A stretch of 64,000 bases of DNA from Phascolomyces articulosus (taxonomy: Eukaryota > Mucoromycota > Mucoromycetes > Mucorales > Lichtheimiaceae). Shown piece after piece: positions 35,132 through 47,422 of this stretch. The translations under genes were made by a program, and so were the position numbers. Position 1 is the first letter of the stretch, and each line of letters begins with the position of its first letter. The stretch lies in contig JAIXMP010000017.1 of assembly GCA_025677815.1 (NCBI GenBank), positions 558,001-622,000 of the forward strand, written 5' to 3'. The notes below the pieces were generated by a model. That model searched no databases, was not told the origin of the DNA, and saw only the letters and a program-made list of their open reading frames with translations.

Positions 35132-35714
35132 AATAAAAAGAAGGGATAAAGAAAAAGTATAGTAACAAAAAAAAAAAAGACGGGAGAAACAGAGTGAGAA
35201 AAAGAGAGATAGAAAGAGAATGTATTATGCTGGTATTATATATGTAGTAATTGTAGATTAGAAATGATTTAAATGAAACAAAAGAGGGAAGAAAAAGCGA
35301 AAAAAAAGTTGACACTTGACTTTTTTTGTTGTTTCGTTTCGTTCTTTTCACATGAAAATAGGCATTTCGCATTTGTGTAACGAAAATCTTAAGAATAAAT
35401 AAGAATAAATAATAAAAAAGACGCGTGGCAAATTATCATTTAACATATGAATTTTTTCAACGTGCAGCTTAAAAAGAGTTACATAAAATTGTTGTGTAAT
35501 AATCCTTCATTATTATTCTCTGCCTAATATAAGGTCATTTCAAAATATGGGGTTATAATATTAGTTTTATTATTATCATGAGAATTATTCATTCACTAGA
35601 AATAATCGATAATAACAATAGCTTCCCAATAATAGATAATATTTCACATGGCTTTTTTTTAAAAAAAAATATTATACTTCTTTATTTAAGTAGAGCAACT
35701 TTATATATATACTT
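35132..35714. other. spacer upstream of the PAS gene and downstream of the RRM gene
   Basis: C/T-rich on the minus strand near 35150-35340, fitting the leader and promoter of the PAS gene. The remainder is the AT-rich 3' flank of the RRM gene. No gene seen. Confidence 0.5.
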
Positions 35715-36916
35715 TTAATAAACAACAGACACATTTAACTTGTATAATTCGTTACGTTTGTTCAGTTTGAATTCTTCATTGTGGAACTTGCGAACGGCTC
35801 TCCATGCTTCTGATTCCGAATCAAATTTAACCAAAAATTTGGAGACAGTTGCTTGTTTTTTACTAATAGCATCATGTTAGTATCATCATAATTATCCTAA
35901 CAATAACAATAGTCATCCTCCTCCTTATCAACAATATATGATACTTACGTATTTAATCGAATAATACTGTCGTCTGTGCCTTCTGCTGGATAAAAGTTCC
36001 GTGATCGCAAATATCCCAATAAATGTTCCGGTTTTGTAAGCATGGGCAAACCAGTAATTATAACTGAACGACCACTTGCACTTGTTTGATCAGCAACTGA
36101 TCTTAATTCTCGCGTGCGTACTTTGTCCGAGAGTTTACCAATCTATTACATAATAATTAATTTAGTACATTTGTTCAGATCCAACGTTATTATCGTATCA
36201 TCCAATTTAATATACATATATATGTATATATATATGTAAAATTAGCTTACATGTGTCATCTTTACTACATTGCCACCTATCACACGTCGATTACCATATT
36301 CAAATACACGTTGAGCATCCTCAGGAGATTTCATTGAAACGATACAACGTCCATTAAAATCAAAGTTATCGTTACGTACAAAAACCACTAAAATTTTTTT
36401 AAAAAAAGTTAAAGAGCTTTTTTTCTTCGGTATCTTTTTTCCCCCTTTCCATTAAAATAAAATTTACCTTCACTGATTGATTTATCACCCTCTGGTAAGG
36501 CTTCACGAGCAAGTTTTCTAATATCTTCTACAGTAGTTGTAACAGGTAAATGATCGATCTGAATAAAGCGAGTTGGTTCCTTGTCAATAATATTACGTTC
36601 TTTTCGTGCTTGAGCTATATACAATATATATCATATTAAGAACGCGCTCCTTTTTTTTGGCTATGATAAAGGAAATATGTTCATATATTTTTTTAAAATT
36701 CCCTTAATATAAGTACTATATAAAATAATTACCAATGAACTTGTTTGTCATTGTTGTTGCTGTTGATTGTTCCTTTTGTTCTTGTTGTTCAACATTCCAT
36801 TTTGTTGTTGACACTTGGAAATGTCGTTGTTGTTGGTGTTGACATTGTGCAAGTACAATTCTTGGTAATGTGGATCTTTGACGTAAAATAGAAGAAGCAA
36901 CAAGTCTGTTTGCCAT
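35715..36916 (-). CDS. mitochondrial RNA-binding protein with two RRM-like domains
   Basis: Predicted 269 aa. Exons: 36916-36733, 36614-36468, 36387-36251, 36142-35949, 35862-35715. The N-terminus (MANRLVASSILRQRSTLPRI) is Arg/Ser-rich without acidic residues, an amphipathic mitochondrial presequence, followed by QRHFQVSTTKW, a plausible processing region. RRM1 (about 75-155) has RFIQIDHLPVTTTVEDIRKL as RNP2/helix 1 and GRCIVSMKSPEDAQRVFEYG. RRM2 (about 180-265) has RSVIITGLPMLTKPEHLLGY and KFLVKFDSESEAWRAVRKFH. RNP1 aromatics are weak in both, so RNA recognition may be atypical. A role in mitochondrial RNA metabolism is inferred from targeting plus RRM; no specific orthologue named. Confidence 0.8.
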
Positions 36917-38509
36917 GGTAACTTTTTTTTTTATTTGCTGCTGTTATAAGTTGAAGAGAACCTTGCCTGGTTTAACTGTGTTTGTTATGTTTTTATTTTT
37001 GAATTTTTTTGTCATGTCAAAATACAAAGTCAGCCTGCGGAAGTTTTCTCCAAAAGCAAAAACTACTATAATTGAATGACTAGAATGCTGGTGCAATAGA
37101 ATTCATTGATGATTCATGATATATCTTTCGGATGAAAAGATGAATAAAACTCGATAGATAATTACTTAATCAACATCTGTAGGTTGTAGTAGCCTTGTTA
37201 AGCGTTGCAGGAAAATCATATATGCTATTTAAATGACTATGAAAGTGTTTATTAATTATAGGTGTGATGAATATAATTGTGAGGTTTGGGATATTTTCAA
37301 TTTCAAACCTGTGCAACACATCATTAATATTGTTTTTAATCTTGTAAATGGAATTAGAAAAGTGCTGAAGTTTGCTTTACTTTCACTATAGAGAAAAAAA
37401 TACAAAAAAATTGTACAAGTTTCATACACAAAGAAGGAGCTGCTCAAAGAAAGAGAAAAGCTATTTTCATGACGAGAAAAGCTATTCAATAGGATAAAAG
37501 CATGTAAACAGACTATCAAGTGAATTTCAATATATATATAAGCTAGTTTGGAAGAAAAAAAACGTTAAAAAGAGTCATTAACAGCCACGCTATTTTTCAT
37601 TGTCTTGGGACACTTGTATATTTCTTTCTCTATAGTGTATAGGCAAATGCTTTACTTGTTCTGCTGGAGTTAATTGTGATCCAAATGATTGAGTGGAGAA
37701 TACTACCCAGATATAACCACTGTATGTATACATGGTCAGTTTCTGATATAAAAGTATCCTTTGGATAAAAATTTAAATGACTGCATTCAAGTCTATCCTG
37801 AAAATGATATAACAAAAAGGAATCACATTTTATTATATTGTAGTATACCCAACAGACAATTACTATTTAATAATACATTTTTAATACTCATATTTGTAAA
37901 ATTGAGCAACACAGCCACAAGACAATCGCTATAAGTTTTATATATCCTAACCAAGATGTAACAGACTTTTTATACACAAACGTAAATAAAGATTTTACAA
38001 TGTAATATGCATATATAACAACCTTATTTATTCTTTCAAGAATGTTCCTTCGAAAATAAGTTATATGCTATTTAATAGTATGAAAAATGATCAGAGTTAG
38101 TGGTGCTTTATATCTCTAATAAGGTTATTATCCTGTTCCTAAGAACAAACCAAATATATTATGGAAGAGCACTAATAATTAGAATACACTCTGTAAATGC
38201 ACTGTTTCTTGTTCGATGACTCACTCAAGGCATAAATAAATTCAAAACGTTTTGAGTAACGCAAAAAATAATAGTAAAAAAAAATGGAAACTCAAATTTC
38301 AATTGCACAGTCTCCTATATACTGGTGCGCTTTTATTACTCTTGGTGTAGCACTAAGTGACTGACATTTTGAAACATCACATCGCATATATAAACCTGTA
38401 AGATATAAATTCTCATCAATTTGTAATCAGCTGCATTATCATTTTTCCCATTTCTACATCCTCTTTTTCTCTTTTCTCTTTCCTGACTCAAGAAAAATAA
38501 CAGTTGAAT
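36917..38509. other. divergent spacer between RRM and YCII genes
   Basis: About 1.6 kb between two divergently transcribed genes, so it should contain both promoters. C/T-rich tract CTCTTTTTCTCTTTTCTCTTTC just before the YCII start. No coding frame with motif support. Confidence 0.5.
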
Positions 38510-39176
38510 ATGAGTGGTAAGTTTTAATACTTTGTTCCACGGGAATACTATTGTTATTATGGTTGCTTATTTTTATTGATATAATGATATAGCGACAACC
38601 AATACCAAGAAACAGTTCCTTGTTGTCATCCAAGATTTTAAAGACGAGGGGGCACTGGAAAGAAGAATGGCAGTACGTGATCAACATATTGCTATGGCTA
38701 AAGCCAGCTATCCTGACTATATTGCATGTGGTGGTGCCATTTTTGATTCACATGAGGTATGTTCCTTTCTTTTTATTTATTTATTTAGTACTTCAGCATC
38801 AAGGTGGAAAAAAGAGCGTGAAAATAGTCTAGTTTAAGGAGGTTATATATAAATATACATGGGTGTTATGAGAACTCATAAAAATTTTATGTTATACCTA
38901 GACTAGAAAAATGGTTGGTAGTGCCATGATATGCCAAGCTGAATCCGAAGAAGAACTGCGCGAAAAGATCGCGAAAGATCCATATGTTGTTGGAAAAGTG
39001 TGGGAAAAATGGGATATTTATCCATATCGCAAGTAAGTTTTTGGTTCTATTTGTCAAATACTTATCTCGTTTCGCTATGAATTATATTTTTATTGACATG
39101 TTTATTTCTCTCTATACATTATTTATATAGTGCTGTTGGATTAGAAAAAGAACTTCCAGGACCTGTCATTATTTAA
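38510..39176 (+). CDS. YCII-related domain protein
   Basis: Predicted 115-aa small soluble protein of the YCII superfamily (ferredoxin-like alpha-beta dimer, usually with His and Asp at the putative active site). Exons: 38510-38516 (only 7 nt: Met, Ser and one base), 38593-38756, 38902-39032, 39131-39176. Landmarks are KQFLVVIQDFKDEGALERRM, RDQHIAMAKASYPDYIACGG, KMVGSAMICQAESEEELREK and DPYVVGKVWEKWDIYPYRNA. The 'DPY...G' and 'W.I.P' elements are hallmarks of the family. The acceptor at 38900-38901 is required: the nearer AG at 38905-38906 breaks the frame. An AATAAA lies about 20 bp past the stop. Biochemical role unknown. Confidence 0.9.
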
Positions 39177-40123
39177 ACTTCTTTTTATTTCTTTGAATAA
39201 AATTTCAATTGTAAATAATTGTGTTAACAACCTAAGAATGTATATTTTCAGGTGAATAGAGTGTATGTATACTTATAGTAAATTGAGATTTGGGTGTTCT
39301 ATGATAGGACATAAAATATTCTTGCGTGTGCAAAGGAATGAGTGATTATCTCTTGTGAGAATTAGATCATTTAGACGCGAAATGGCCAACTTATAACGGG
39401 TCAAAAAGATTCAGCCAAAGAGAGGTCTAACTAGTAACAAACTCCGAATTTAAAGGCGAGGATAAAGAGGTTGGGTAACCAAACTACTCTTTCTCCTCTT
39501 TGCGATCGTCCAATCTAAATTATTTTTTCTTTCTCTTGTTGGACGCGCCTTTCTTTCTCTTTTTTTCTCTTTGTTTTTTCTCTCTTCCTTACTCCATCAA
39601 AAGCAGCAAACTTCATCTCTATCAAGTCATTTGATCGAGCATTTCTCTCTTTTTTATTTTTGCTGCTGTAAGCATTATTGACGCTCTCTGGTTTTGAACC
39701 AAGAAAAAAAAAGGTTTTTCACTTTTTTTTCTCTTGCAGATGGAAACATTAGATCTGAAAGAACTTACCCGTTCAATATTTTATATTTATTTAATGTTCG
39801 AAATTAAACATTAGAAAAGAAAAAAAAAGAGGATTGTTTTTTTAAAGGGTTAGTTCACGTCAAAATTTTTTAAAAATGAAATTATTCGAATCAAAATGAA
39901 CTTAAGCCTATTTCATTTCTTTAGAAATCTCGTCAAAAAAAGCATACATACTACCAGTAATATATTAAACGATAATACACGACGAAAAGAAATATAAAGA
40001 GAACGACGAATACACACGATACTTATTTTATATTATCATTATTATTACAGCATTTGAATTACACATATCCCATATTCATCACACACACACTTATTACAAC
40101 ATATAACATATTACGACGATACA
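39177..40123. promoter_or_regulatory. long leader/promoter of RPB7, with a possible spliced upstream transcript
   Basis: Strong C/T tract at about 39530-39600, then GCTGCT followed by GTAAGC (39664-39675) and TTTTTTTTCTCTTGCAG ending at about 39740. The AG is directly followed by ATGGAAACATTAGATC, a 24-codon open frame ending about 39815. This looks like a leader exon and intron, either a 5'UTR intron with an upstream ORF or a small separate gene. The RPB7 start lies 300 bp further on. Confidence 0.35.
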
Positions 40124-41179
40124 ATGTTTTTCCTGGTAATAATGAAAAAAGAAGAAGCAATCAATATGTTCTTTCTACGCGTCATTCTTATCACGAGAAA
40201 TATCAAAAAAGAATTATACGCAACTATGAATAACATTTGAAGGGGAACACTTTTTTTTTTCTTTGTGATCATTATAGAAAGAATTATCTCATACAATCAC
40301 ACTCCATCCTTCATACTTTGGACCGAATATGCATGCCCAATTAAAGGATAAGCTATATGCTGATGTAGAAGGAACTTGTTCTGGACGATTTGGATATATC
40401 ATTACGGTTGTGTCATTATTGAATATAAGCAAAGGCAAAATTTTACCGGGTGTTGGATTGGCAGAATTCAAAGTCAAATACCAAGCAATTGTTTTCAAAC
40501 CATACAAAGGAGAGGTTTTAGATGCAGTGGTTACTACTGTAAACAAGGTAAATAGGATGGGATAAAAAAGAAAGAAGGAATAGGATAAATGTTGGATTTG
40601 TGTGTGGTGATACTGGTTTTTTTATATAAAAAAATAGATGGGCTTCTTTGCTGATGTAGGACCATTGCAAGTATTTGTTTCAAACCATGTAAGTTATATT
40701 CGTTTGTGGTATTAAAGAAAAATGTATGAGTTCAGAATGTTTGTCATAGGAGTTGACAGAAATGTATTCCATGAAAAATAGCTTATTCCTAATGATATGC
40801 AATACGATCCCAATGGCAACCCACCAAGCTATGCTTCGGAAGATCAGGTAAAAAAATAGTAATATGAATAATTAGCATAATACACTGGTTCGGGACTATA
40901 TGATCAAAGTTATATAATAACTTTTTTTGTCAAACGGTTGGAAACTCGAATATGGGGTTTGACAGGTGATACAAAAAGATGTCCAAGTTCGGATAAAATT
41001 GGTTGGAACGCGTATCGATGCGACCGAGATTGTAAGTTTTCCTTATTTATATGCTGAATCATAATGACGTGCAAGAACATGAAGATGGAATGGATTGGTT
41101 GATATGAGATATTATTTTTTCAATATAGTTTGCCATTGGTACAATCAAAGAAGATTATTTGGGCGTAATATCACCATAG
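40124..41179 (+). CDS. RPB7: DNA-directed RNA polymerase II subunit RPB7
   Basis: Predicted 171 aa, exactly the length of the yeast protein. With Rpb4 it forms the stalk of RNA polymerase II, binding nascent RNA. Exons: 40124-40135 (12 nt, M-F-F-L), 40278-40547, 40638-40688, 40782-40847, 40966-41031, 41129-41179. The N-terminal RNP-like domain reads [18 protein letters not shown] and [20 protein letters not shown]. The central linker is [20 protein letters not shown] and the C-terminal OB fold contains [32 protein letters not shown] and [20 protein letters not shown], then DYLGVISP and stop. All landmark residues of the family are present and all splice phases agree. Confidence 0.97.
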
Positions 41180-42541
41180 GCTTTTTAATTTCTTCTTTGT
41201 TTTTTCTTTTCTCCTTTTGAAAAGAAAGTTAAAAAGAAAAATAAGATGGAATAAAAGAGTACACAGAGAAAAAAAAAAGAGCAAAAAAAAAGAGAATTCA
41301 TTACCCTTAAAAAACATTTATATATACAAGAAATTATGATTATAATTATTATTTTAGGTTGTTCCTTTTTTTTATTGGCGTTATGGTGCAAAGATCAGAC
41401 ACGTTTGATTTTTATTACATTATTTTGTTTCAGAAGGGTTATTATTGGGGAAAATTACTGAGGAGAACTATCCCACTACTGTTTGATTGTATAATTTAGC
41501 TATATATTTTTTTGTTATTTATCTATATAAAAAATGGTTATTATAATTGAGCATGTGGATGAGCTATAGCATCTGGTTTGGTGGATCATGATAATAATAA
41601 ACAATGACAATTTTGACGCGTTTATCACATGCGTTTTTTTTATTTACCTAGCATTGCTACGTGTTGGCTCAAATTATCATACGGATCTGGTGATATTAAC
41701 GGTGGAAAGGGCTACATTTTTACAAGCAAGGCTGTATTGATTATCATTATTCATCCCGTTTATATGTTCTACTATATGCATCTTGAGGTATTATGTTTGG
41801 TTTTTAACTTTAATTCTAACATCATTAATTTGGTGCCTTGTGGCTTTTCCCTATCACTTAAATAGCATCAAATTACAGAACTGTCTAAACAGTATTCCTC
41901 GATTATTCTTTGGTAAGAACATATATATATATATTGGATAGGATATAGCTGATGTAAACTTATGACTATAATTGATTTAAGTATGAATGCAAAATGATAG
42001 TTTCAGAAGAAATAGAATTTTCAATATGATATTTTTGTAACATTATCATCAAGTTTCGTAGCTTACTTACGAATCATTGAAAGTATAAGTTATGGAGTAT
42101 GTATCCATGACAATATTTAGCTCGGTATACCGTTAGATCAACTTGGATATCAGCTAGCTCTAATAAATAGTAAGCAATTAAACATCCCGACGTTCCCATT
42201 CCTTTACCACAGGATTCCATTCTCTTAATTATCTACAAATCCAAGGATGCTTGCACAGTTTGAAAAATATATATCTTCTGATTATGGATCATAGTCTCAT
42301 ATGGATATACTATGATTCTAACCAGACACTGTTCAAGAAACACCTTCCTTGGTAGTAAAATATAAATCGTGTGATTCGAAATGAAACGAAAAAAGAAAGC
42401 TTCTTTTTTTTATAATCTTCATAATAATGCTTCATCTTTCAATTTCCGCTGGGGTGACGTCGTTTTCTAATTTTTTTCCATATGGCGCCCTGGAAGACAG
42501 CCTCGTTCCCCCCCTTTTCCCTAATATACACACATTTGACA
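41180..42541. other. spacer between RPB7 and ATP synthase subunit e
   Basis: About 1.4 kb. The right 150 bp form the subunit e promoter. Elsewhere AT-rich without recognisable coding; an open frame at 41629-41865 has no motif support. Confidence 0.5.
42455..42462. promoter_or_regulatory. CRE-like site upstream of ATP synthase subunit e
   Basis: TGACGTCG lies about 80 bp before the ATG. It resembles a bZIP (ATF/CREB) site. A single short match, so functional use is only a possibility. Confidence 0.25.
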
Positions 42542-43132
42542 ATGGTTAACCGCGCTTTTGTGAACGTAATGGATCTCGAATTATTATTATTTTTATCAAT
42601 TCATTATAAAAAAATTGACAAACACTGTTTTCTCATGAATTGAATTATAAATTTAGGTCGGCCGCTGGTCAGCACTTGCTTTCGGTCTTGTATACGGCTA
42701 CACCCATAACTCTTCTTTGCAAAAGCAAGAAGATGCAAAGAAGCAGCAACTCGAATATGAGCGTAAAGAACAACTCATTGAAAAGGCACGACTTGCTTAT
42801 GCTGCCAAGCAAAACACCACAAAGCCCGTTGTCGCAGAGTCAGGTATATAATATATTATATAGGGTTTTTGAATGGAATAAGGTTTTATTGAAGAGGGAG
42901 GGAGGGGGATCATGGAATCAAAAATCAGAAATCAGAAAAAAAATATTATAATTATGGGTTATAGTTTTTTTTTATCAGGTGGACATATTTTCTTTTTTTG
43001 ACACATTTATTAATTATTATTTTATTATTATTATTACCATTGCTGTTGTTTTTATTTATAGCTGATGTCGACAGCCCAGACTTTGATTTCGAGAAATTCA
43101 TTGCACAACTCGAAGCCCAAGAAAAGAAATAA
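42542..43132 (+). CDS. ATP21: F1Fo-ATP synthase subunit e
   Basis: Predicted 93-aa inner mitochondrial membrane protein (yeast Atp21/Tim11) needed for ATP synthase dimers and cristae shape. Exons: 42542-42565, 42657-42843, 43062-43132. The sequence starts MVNRAFVNVGRWSALAFGLV then YGYTHNSSLQKQ, giving one membrane helix with the GxxxG-type dimer motif (FGLVYG) conserved in the family. A charged coiled-coil follows (EYERKEQLIEKARLAYAAKQ). The C-terminus DSPDFDFEKFIAQLEAQEKK parallels the yeast ending with D-P-N-I-D-F-E. Length matches the family. Confidence 0.92.
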
Positions 43133-43730
43133 TACAATACTTAGATCGACTGCATTCAACTTGTGTGTTTTTTTTTAAATATCAACGTTTTGTATACAAA
43201 AGCGTTTTGTTTGTTTTCCTGTTATTTCATATCTATATACACGTATATTTTTTTTTTGTTATTCTATTTTTTTGGATAATTGAATGATTTGGATCTGGAA
43301 AGAGAATAAGGTGGAGAGGAAACGGGTGGTTAATGCATTTTTATCGTTTGATTTGATTATAAAATTAACCGTTATATTTGTGATGGTGATGATAACGAAG
43401 ATGGTGATGATGATGATGAAGAAATATAAAGGATATATTGTGAATGAGAAAGTGTGCGCGAGAGTGAATAAATAGGTTCATTGTTCTTATTATAATTTGG
43501 GTTGATTGTTTTGATAAATTTTCTTTCAATAAGGATTATTTTCATCCCTTTTTTTCTCACTCTTCTTTATACTTGTCTAGCTTTCTTTATTTCTTTCTTT
43601 TCATTCAGTCACTCCTTTTTCTTTCTCTCTCTTTTTCTTTTCTTGTTAAGCCTTTTCTTTTTCTTTCTTTCATTTTTGAACACTTCCACTCATTTTCACT
43701 TATTTAATAAGAATTAAAAAACAGTTATCC
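43133..43730. promoter_or_regulatory. spacer with CT-rich leader of the byr4-like gene
   Basis: From about 43540 to 43690 the plus strand is almost purely pyrimidine (repeated TTTCTTTCTCT), ending about 40 bp before the ATG at 43731. This is the strongest such tract in the window and probably marks a core promoter or 5'UTR. Confidence 0.5.
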
Positions 43731-45927
43731 ATGGACGACGATATTCATTGGGAAAACGATATTGACTTTAGTCGAACCAGAAAAATTCATAGCAACATTT
43801 ATGCTCGTTATCCTGATAAGGATTTAGAAGATGCTTTTGCTCGATTACATGGCCCAGAAGAATACGATGACGACGATGATGATGATGATGAAACTGAAAC
43901 AACGTACAATAGTCATCACAGCGATAAGTTGAATGTCAAAGAACAATATGATCCTTTGATTATTCCTGGCCTTGACGACTATATGTTGGGTAGTCCATGT
44001 AGTGGCGTGATCACTCGAATTGGTACTCATAAACAAGTCTTGGACGATGGTGATTGGGAAGAAGATATCAAGTTGCCATCCAAAGGGTTGCCTCCTAATC
44101 CATTTATCAGACCTTCAGCTGTGGAAACGTTGGACATACATGATGATGAACCGCCACCACAACTGGAACATCGCCATCATCAACAAGTACAAGATCTTCC
44201 TTTGGATCGCAAAGTTCGATTTCTAAATTTGGATCAGATCAATACATATACACCGGAAAACAATGAGGAAGAGGAGGAAACCTATGATGACATCGGATTC
44301 CCTGATGACATGGAACGACTTGCTATAAAGCGATCCACATCACCACCACCCATACCATTGACCATTCCCACTGATATCTTGCAACAACAGAAACAAAAAC
44401 CTCAACAGCGTCTCGCATCCAAATATAGCAGCAACATTGAAAACGATGATGACGACGATTTTTGTAAAGACCTTAATATTGAATCGGATGATGTATTTCA
44501 ACCCAAAAAGAAAACTGTGATAGCACCTACTTCCTCGACTGCGACGGCAACTACTATTACTCCCGTTGCTCCAAAAGGTAGTAAACCAAAAGGATCACTT
44601 ATTCCTCGACGTGCTATACAAGAAACTAAGCTTCCACAACCAACTACTCGATCATCTCCACTTGTTTCCTCTTTGGCGAATCGACAACAACATGCAGGAT
44701 TCCGAGCTCCCACTTTCGCGTCACGCCAACGTCAACAAATTTCATCAAGTAACCCACGTGGTGGCAATATCAGTCCATCATCATCTACAACTTTACCCAA
44801 GCGTGTCTTAGAAAAACCACAAAAGCAACGTCGGAATAAGACGAATGTAGCTAACGGCACTACTTTAATATCCAAACCTCGTTCTTCTATCAAGTATGGA
44901 AATGGATCAGAATTGGATAATCATGATATATTACCAGACTGGAGACGTCGCACTTTATCTAATCGAAAGAGTTTGACAGGTAAAATTTTATACAAGTAAG
45001 GTTATGTGATGGAAGAAGTAAGTTCTAATATCCATGTGATTACATAGAGAAATCTGCGGGTAACACTGATCCGCAAAGACCTTGGAGGCAAAGCATGGTA
45101 GGTTTGATACGTAATAACAAATCATTAAAAAAAACTGCAGCTATCGACTATCGAACTAATATGTATATATTTATAGACACATCGTAAACCAAAGTTGATT
45201 CGACCCAACGATCGTACCCTTAACAAAGGTAGTTAAACATATCTTTTTTTTAAAAAAAAAAATAAATGTTTTACCAAGAAAAAAGTTTTTTACCATTTAC
45301 TCATCTTATTTCTTTATAGAATGTAATGATATGAAATACGATGCTGAAAAGCATCAATGGCAAGGCAATGAGAAAAATGATCTTTCTTTTCCCAGTGGCA
45401 ATAACAATACAAACAATAGAAACCCACCGTCATCTTCATCATTGCCTAAGCAACAGCAGCGAAACGGTGGTAGTCCTACAAGACGTAATAAAGGTCATCG
45501 ATTGCCCGCACTGATAACGAGTATGAACAAAAAGTCCCATGCAAGCAAAAATGCTGAAGTGGTTGTTGGTACAATGGTGTTTGATCCAGTTGAAATGCGA
45601 TGGAACAAGGCACCCAACCTTCAAAATGACAAAGATGATGCCCCAGAAAATGTTTTAGCACATATCGAGGATTTAGATGCATCTACTTCGGATCGATCTC
45701 ATCCAGTACAAAAACAAAGTGCTTCTATAGGACAAGCTCGTTTACAAGATAAAACACGAGAGTTTAGGTTTTCTATAGCCATGAAGCATTTGATTGAAGA
45801 GCAAGAACAAGACCATATTAAAAATATGGAATATTGGGGTCATTTAAAAAAAGAAGAATCCGTTTTCTTTCCCAATAATAAACCAGTCCGAACATTTACA
45901 TATTTACTTTACCGTCCTGACTATTAA
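43731..45927 (+). CDS. byr4: Byr4/Bfa1-type mitotic exit/septation regulator
   Basis: Predicted 652 aa. Exons: 43731-44979, 45048-45097, 45177-45228, 45320-45927. In yeasts Byr4/Bfa1 is the scaffold half of the two-part GAP for the septation GTPase Spg1/Tem1. Evidence: acidic N-terminus (DDDIHWENDIDFS; a run of Asp at about 45-54); a 'D-W-E-E-D-I' motif (GDWEEDIKLPSKGLPP); a basic Ser/Thr-rich middle; and the family's C-terminal pair of tryptophan motifs, RKPKLIRPNDRTLNKECNDM then MKYDAEKHQWQGNE, and VVVGTMVFDPVEMRWNK followed by an acidic segment. The order and repeated 'Y/F-D-x(n)-W' pattern match Byr4. Low-complexity composition makes alignment weak elsewhere. Confidence 0.8.
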
Positions 45928-46191
45928 CAGTAGTTGTAAATATTCCCATCCATTCCTTTCAAAGAAAACTCACATACATATATCATATATAATAAGTAGT
46001 AGTTGTAATAAATAGTATAAAACAAAAATAAAAGAAAGTGTGCCTTTTTGTTTTTCTTTTGATTGTCATTGTTTTAAAGAAATATTTATAAATCTTTCAT
46101 TTTTTTTTATTTGTTGAAAAGTGATAAGGAAGAAGCATTTTCGTTTCGTTTCGTTCTGTTACAAATAGTAACAGTATCGTCATTGTATCAT

Positions 46192-47422
46192 CTAGAACTT
46201 CTTGCCAAACAAAATAACTTGAAGTTTATCGTAACCAGATAAAACACCAGCACCTGCAATAGCACGCAAAATATTGGCACCAGCACCCTTAAACAAGGAC
46301 TTGTAACCTTCCTTGGCAATAATTTCACGGAAAGCGTGAAGTGAGGAATCATATTTGACGGCAGCACCTGAAGTCATCATCATACGTCTACGGACAGTAT
46401 CAATGGGGTATGAAGCTAAAAAAAAAGTGGTGTTTTTGTTGATAAAAATCATGTTAGTGATTGTGTGAGAAAAAAAGCGGGGTGGTTATTGAACAATAAC
46501 AGGAATAATAATAAATAAACAATAAACAAATAATCATTTTTTTTTAATTTACGTACCCAAACCAGCACCAGTAGTGACGGCCCAACCAAGCAAGAAGGTG
46601 GCCAAGAAACTGCTTTGAAGATTGGCAGGCATAGCAGGCTTGAGGGAATCATACATACCAAAGTAAAGACCACGGTAAACAATAATACCAATACAAGAAA
46701 TATTGAAGCCACGGTAAAGACCGGCAATGCCATCTGACTTGAGGGTCTTGCGATAAACATCCAATAAACCATTGAATTGGCGTTCACCGCCAGCTTTGGA
46801 AGCAGATTTCGCATCATTGGCCAAACGGGTACGGGCATAGTCGAGGGAATACACAAAGAACAAACTGGAAGCACCAGCGGCACCGCCGGAAGCCAAGTTA
46901 CCAGCAAACCAAACCCAGTAGCCATCTTTGTTCTTATCCTTACCAAACATACGCTTAAACTTGTCCTTGAATGCAAAGTTTAAGGCTTGGGTAGGGAAAT
47001 ATCGGATGACATTGGCCGTATTGCCTCTCCATAAAGAAATAATGCCTTCATCCTTGGCAGTACGCGAAAAGCATTCAATAATACCACCATAAGGTTTTGA
47101 CAATCGACCTTGCTTAATCATCTCATCTTGATTCTGAATGAGTAATTTGACTCTCTCTATACTAAAAGTGTGTCAACAATACACGTAATATTTTGACTAA
47201 ATAAGAAATACAGAGGAAAAAAAATAATGATAAAAAAACTTACGGGGCGGCAGCAGTCTTTGACACAGCAGCAGACACGCCACCCATCAAAAAGTCCTAT
47301 ACATCATCATCGCCATCATCATCAACATATCAAATGTTAATCTTTATATATGTATAAAAGGTAATATTAGTTTTAAAAGGGTCACTTACGACGACAAATT
47401 GGTTCTTTGGCTTTTCAGGCAT
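46192..47422 (-). CDS. AAC: mitochondrial ADP/ATP carrier
   Basis: Predicted 304-aa inner-membrane carrier exchanging cytosolic ADP for matrix ATP. Exons: 47422-47390, 47296-47244, 47161-46557, 46415-46192. Three mitochondrial-carrier repeats are visible: [15 protein letters not shown]; the repeat 2 variant [15 protein letters not shown], where Ser replaces Pro as usual in AACs; and [14 protein letters not shown], which contains the R-R-R-M-M-M signature specific to ADP/ATP carriers. Further landmarks are [20 protein letters not shown] and [15 protein letters not shown] segments after each repeat. No N-terminal presequence, as expected. It converges with the byr4-like gene (264 bp between stops). 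Confidence 0.98.

Noticed and set aside
38903..38906. Acceptor AG at 38905-38906 for YCII exon 3
   Set aside because: It shifts the frame to an early stop; the AG at 38900-38901 gives T-R-K-M-V-G-S-A and preserves family homology.
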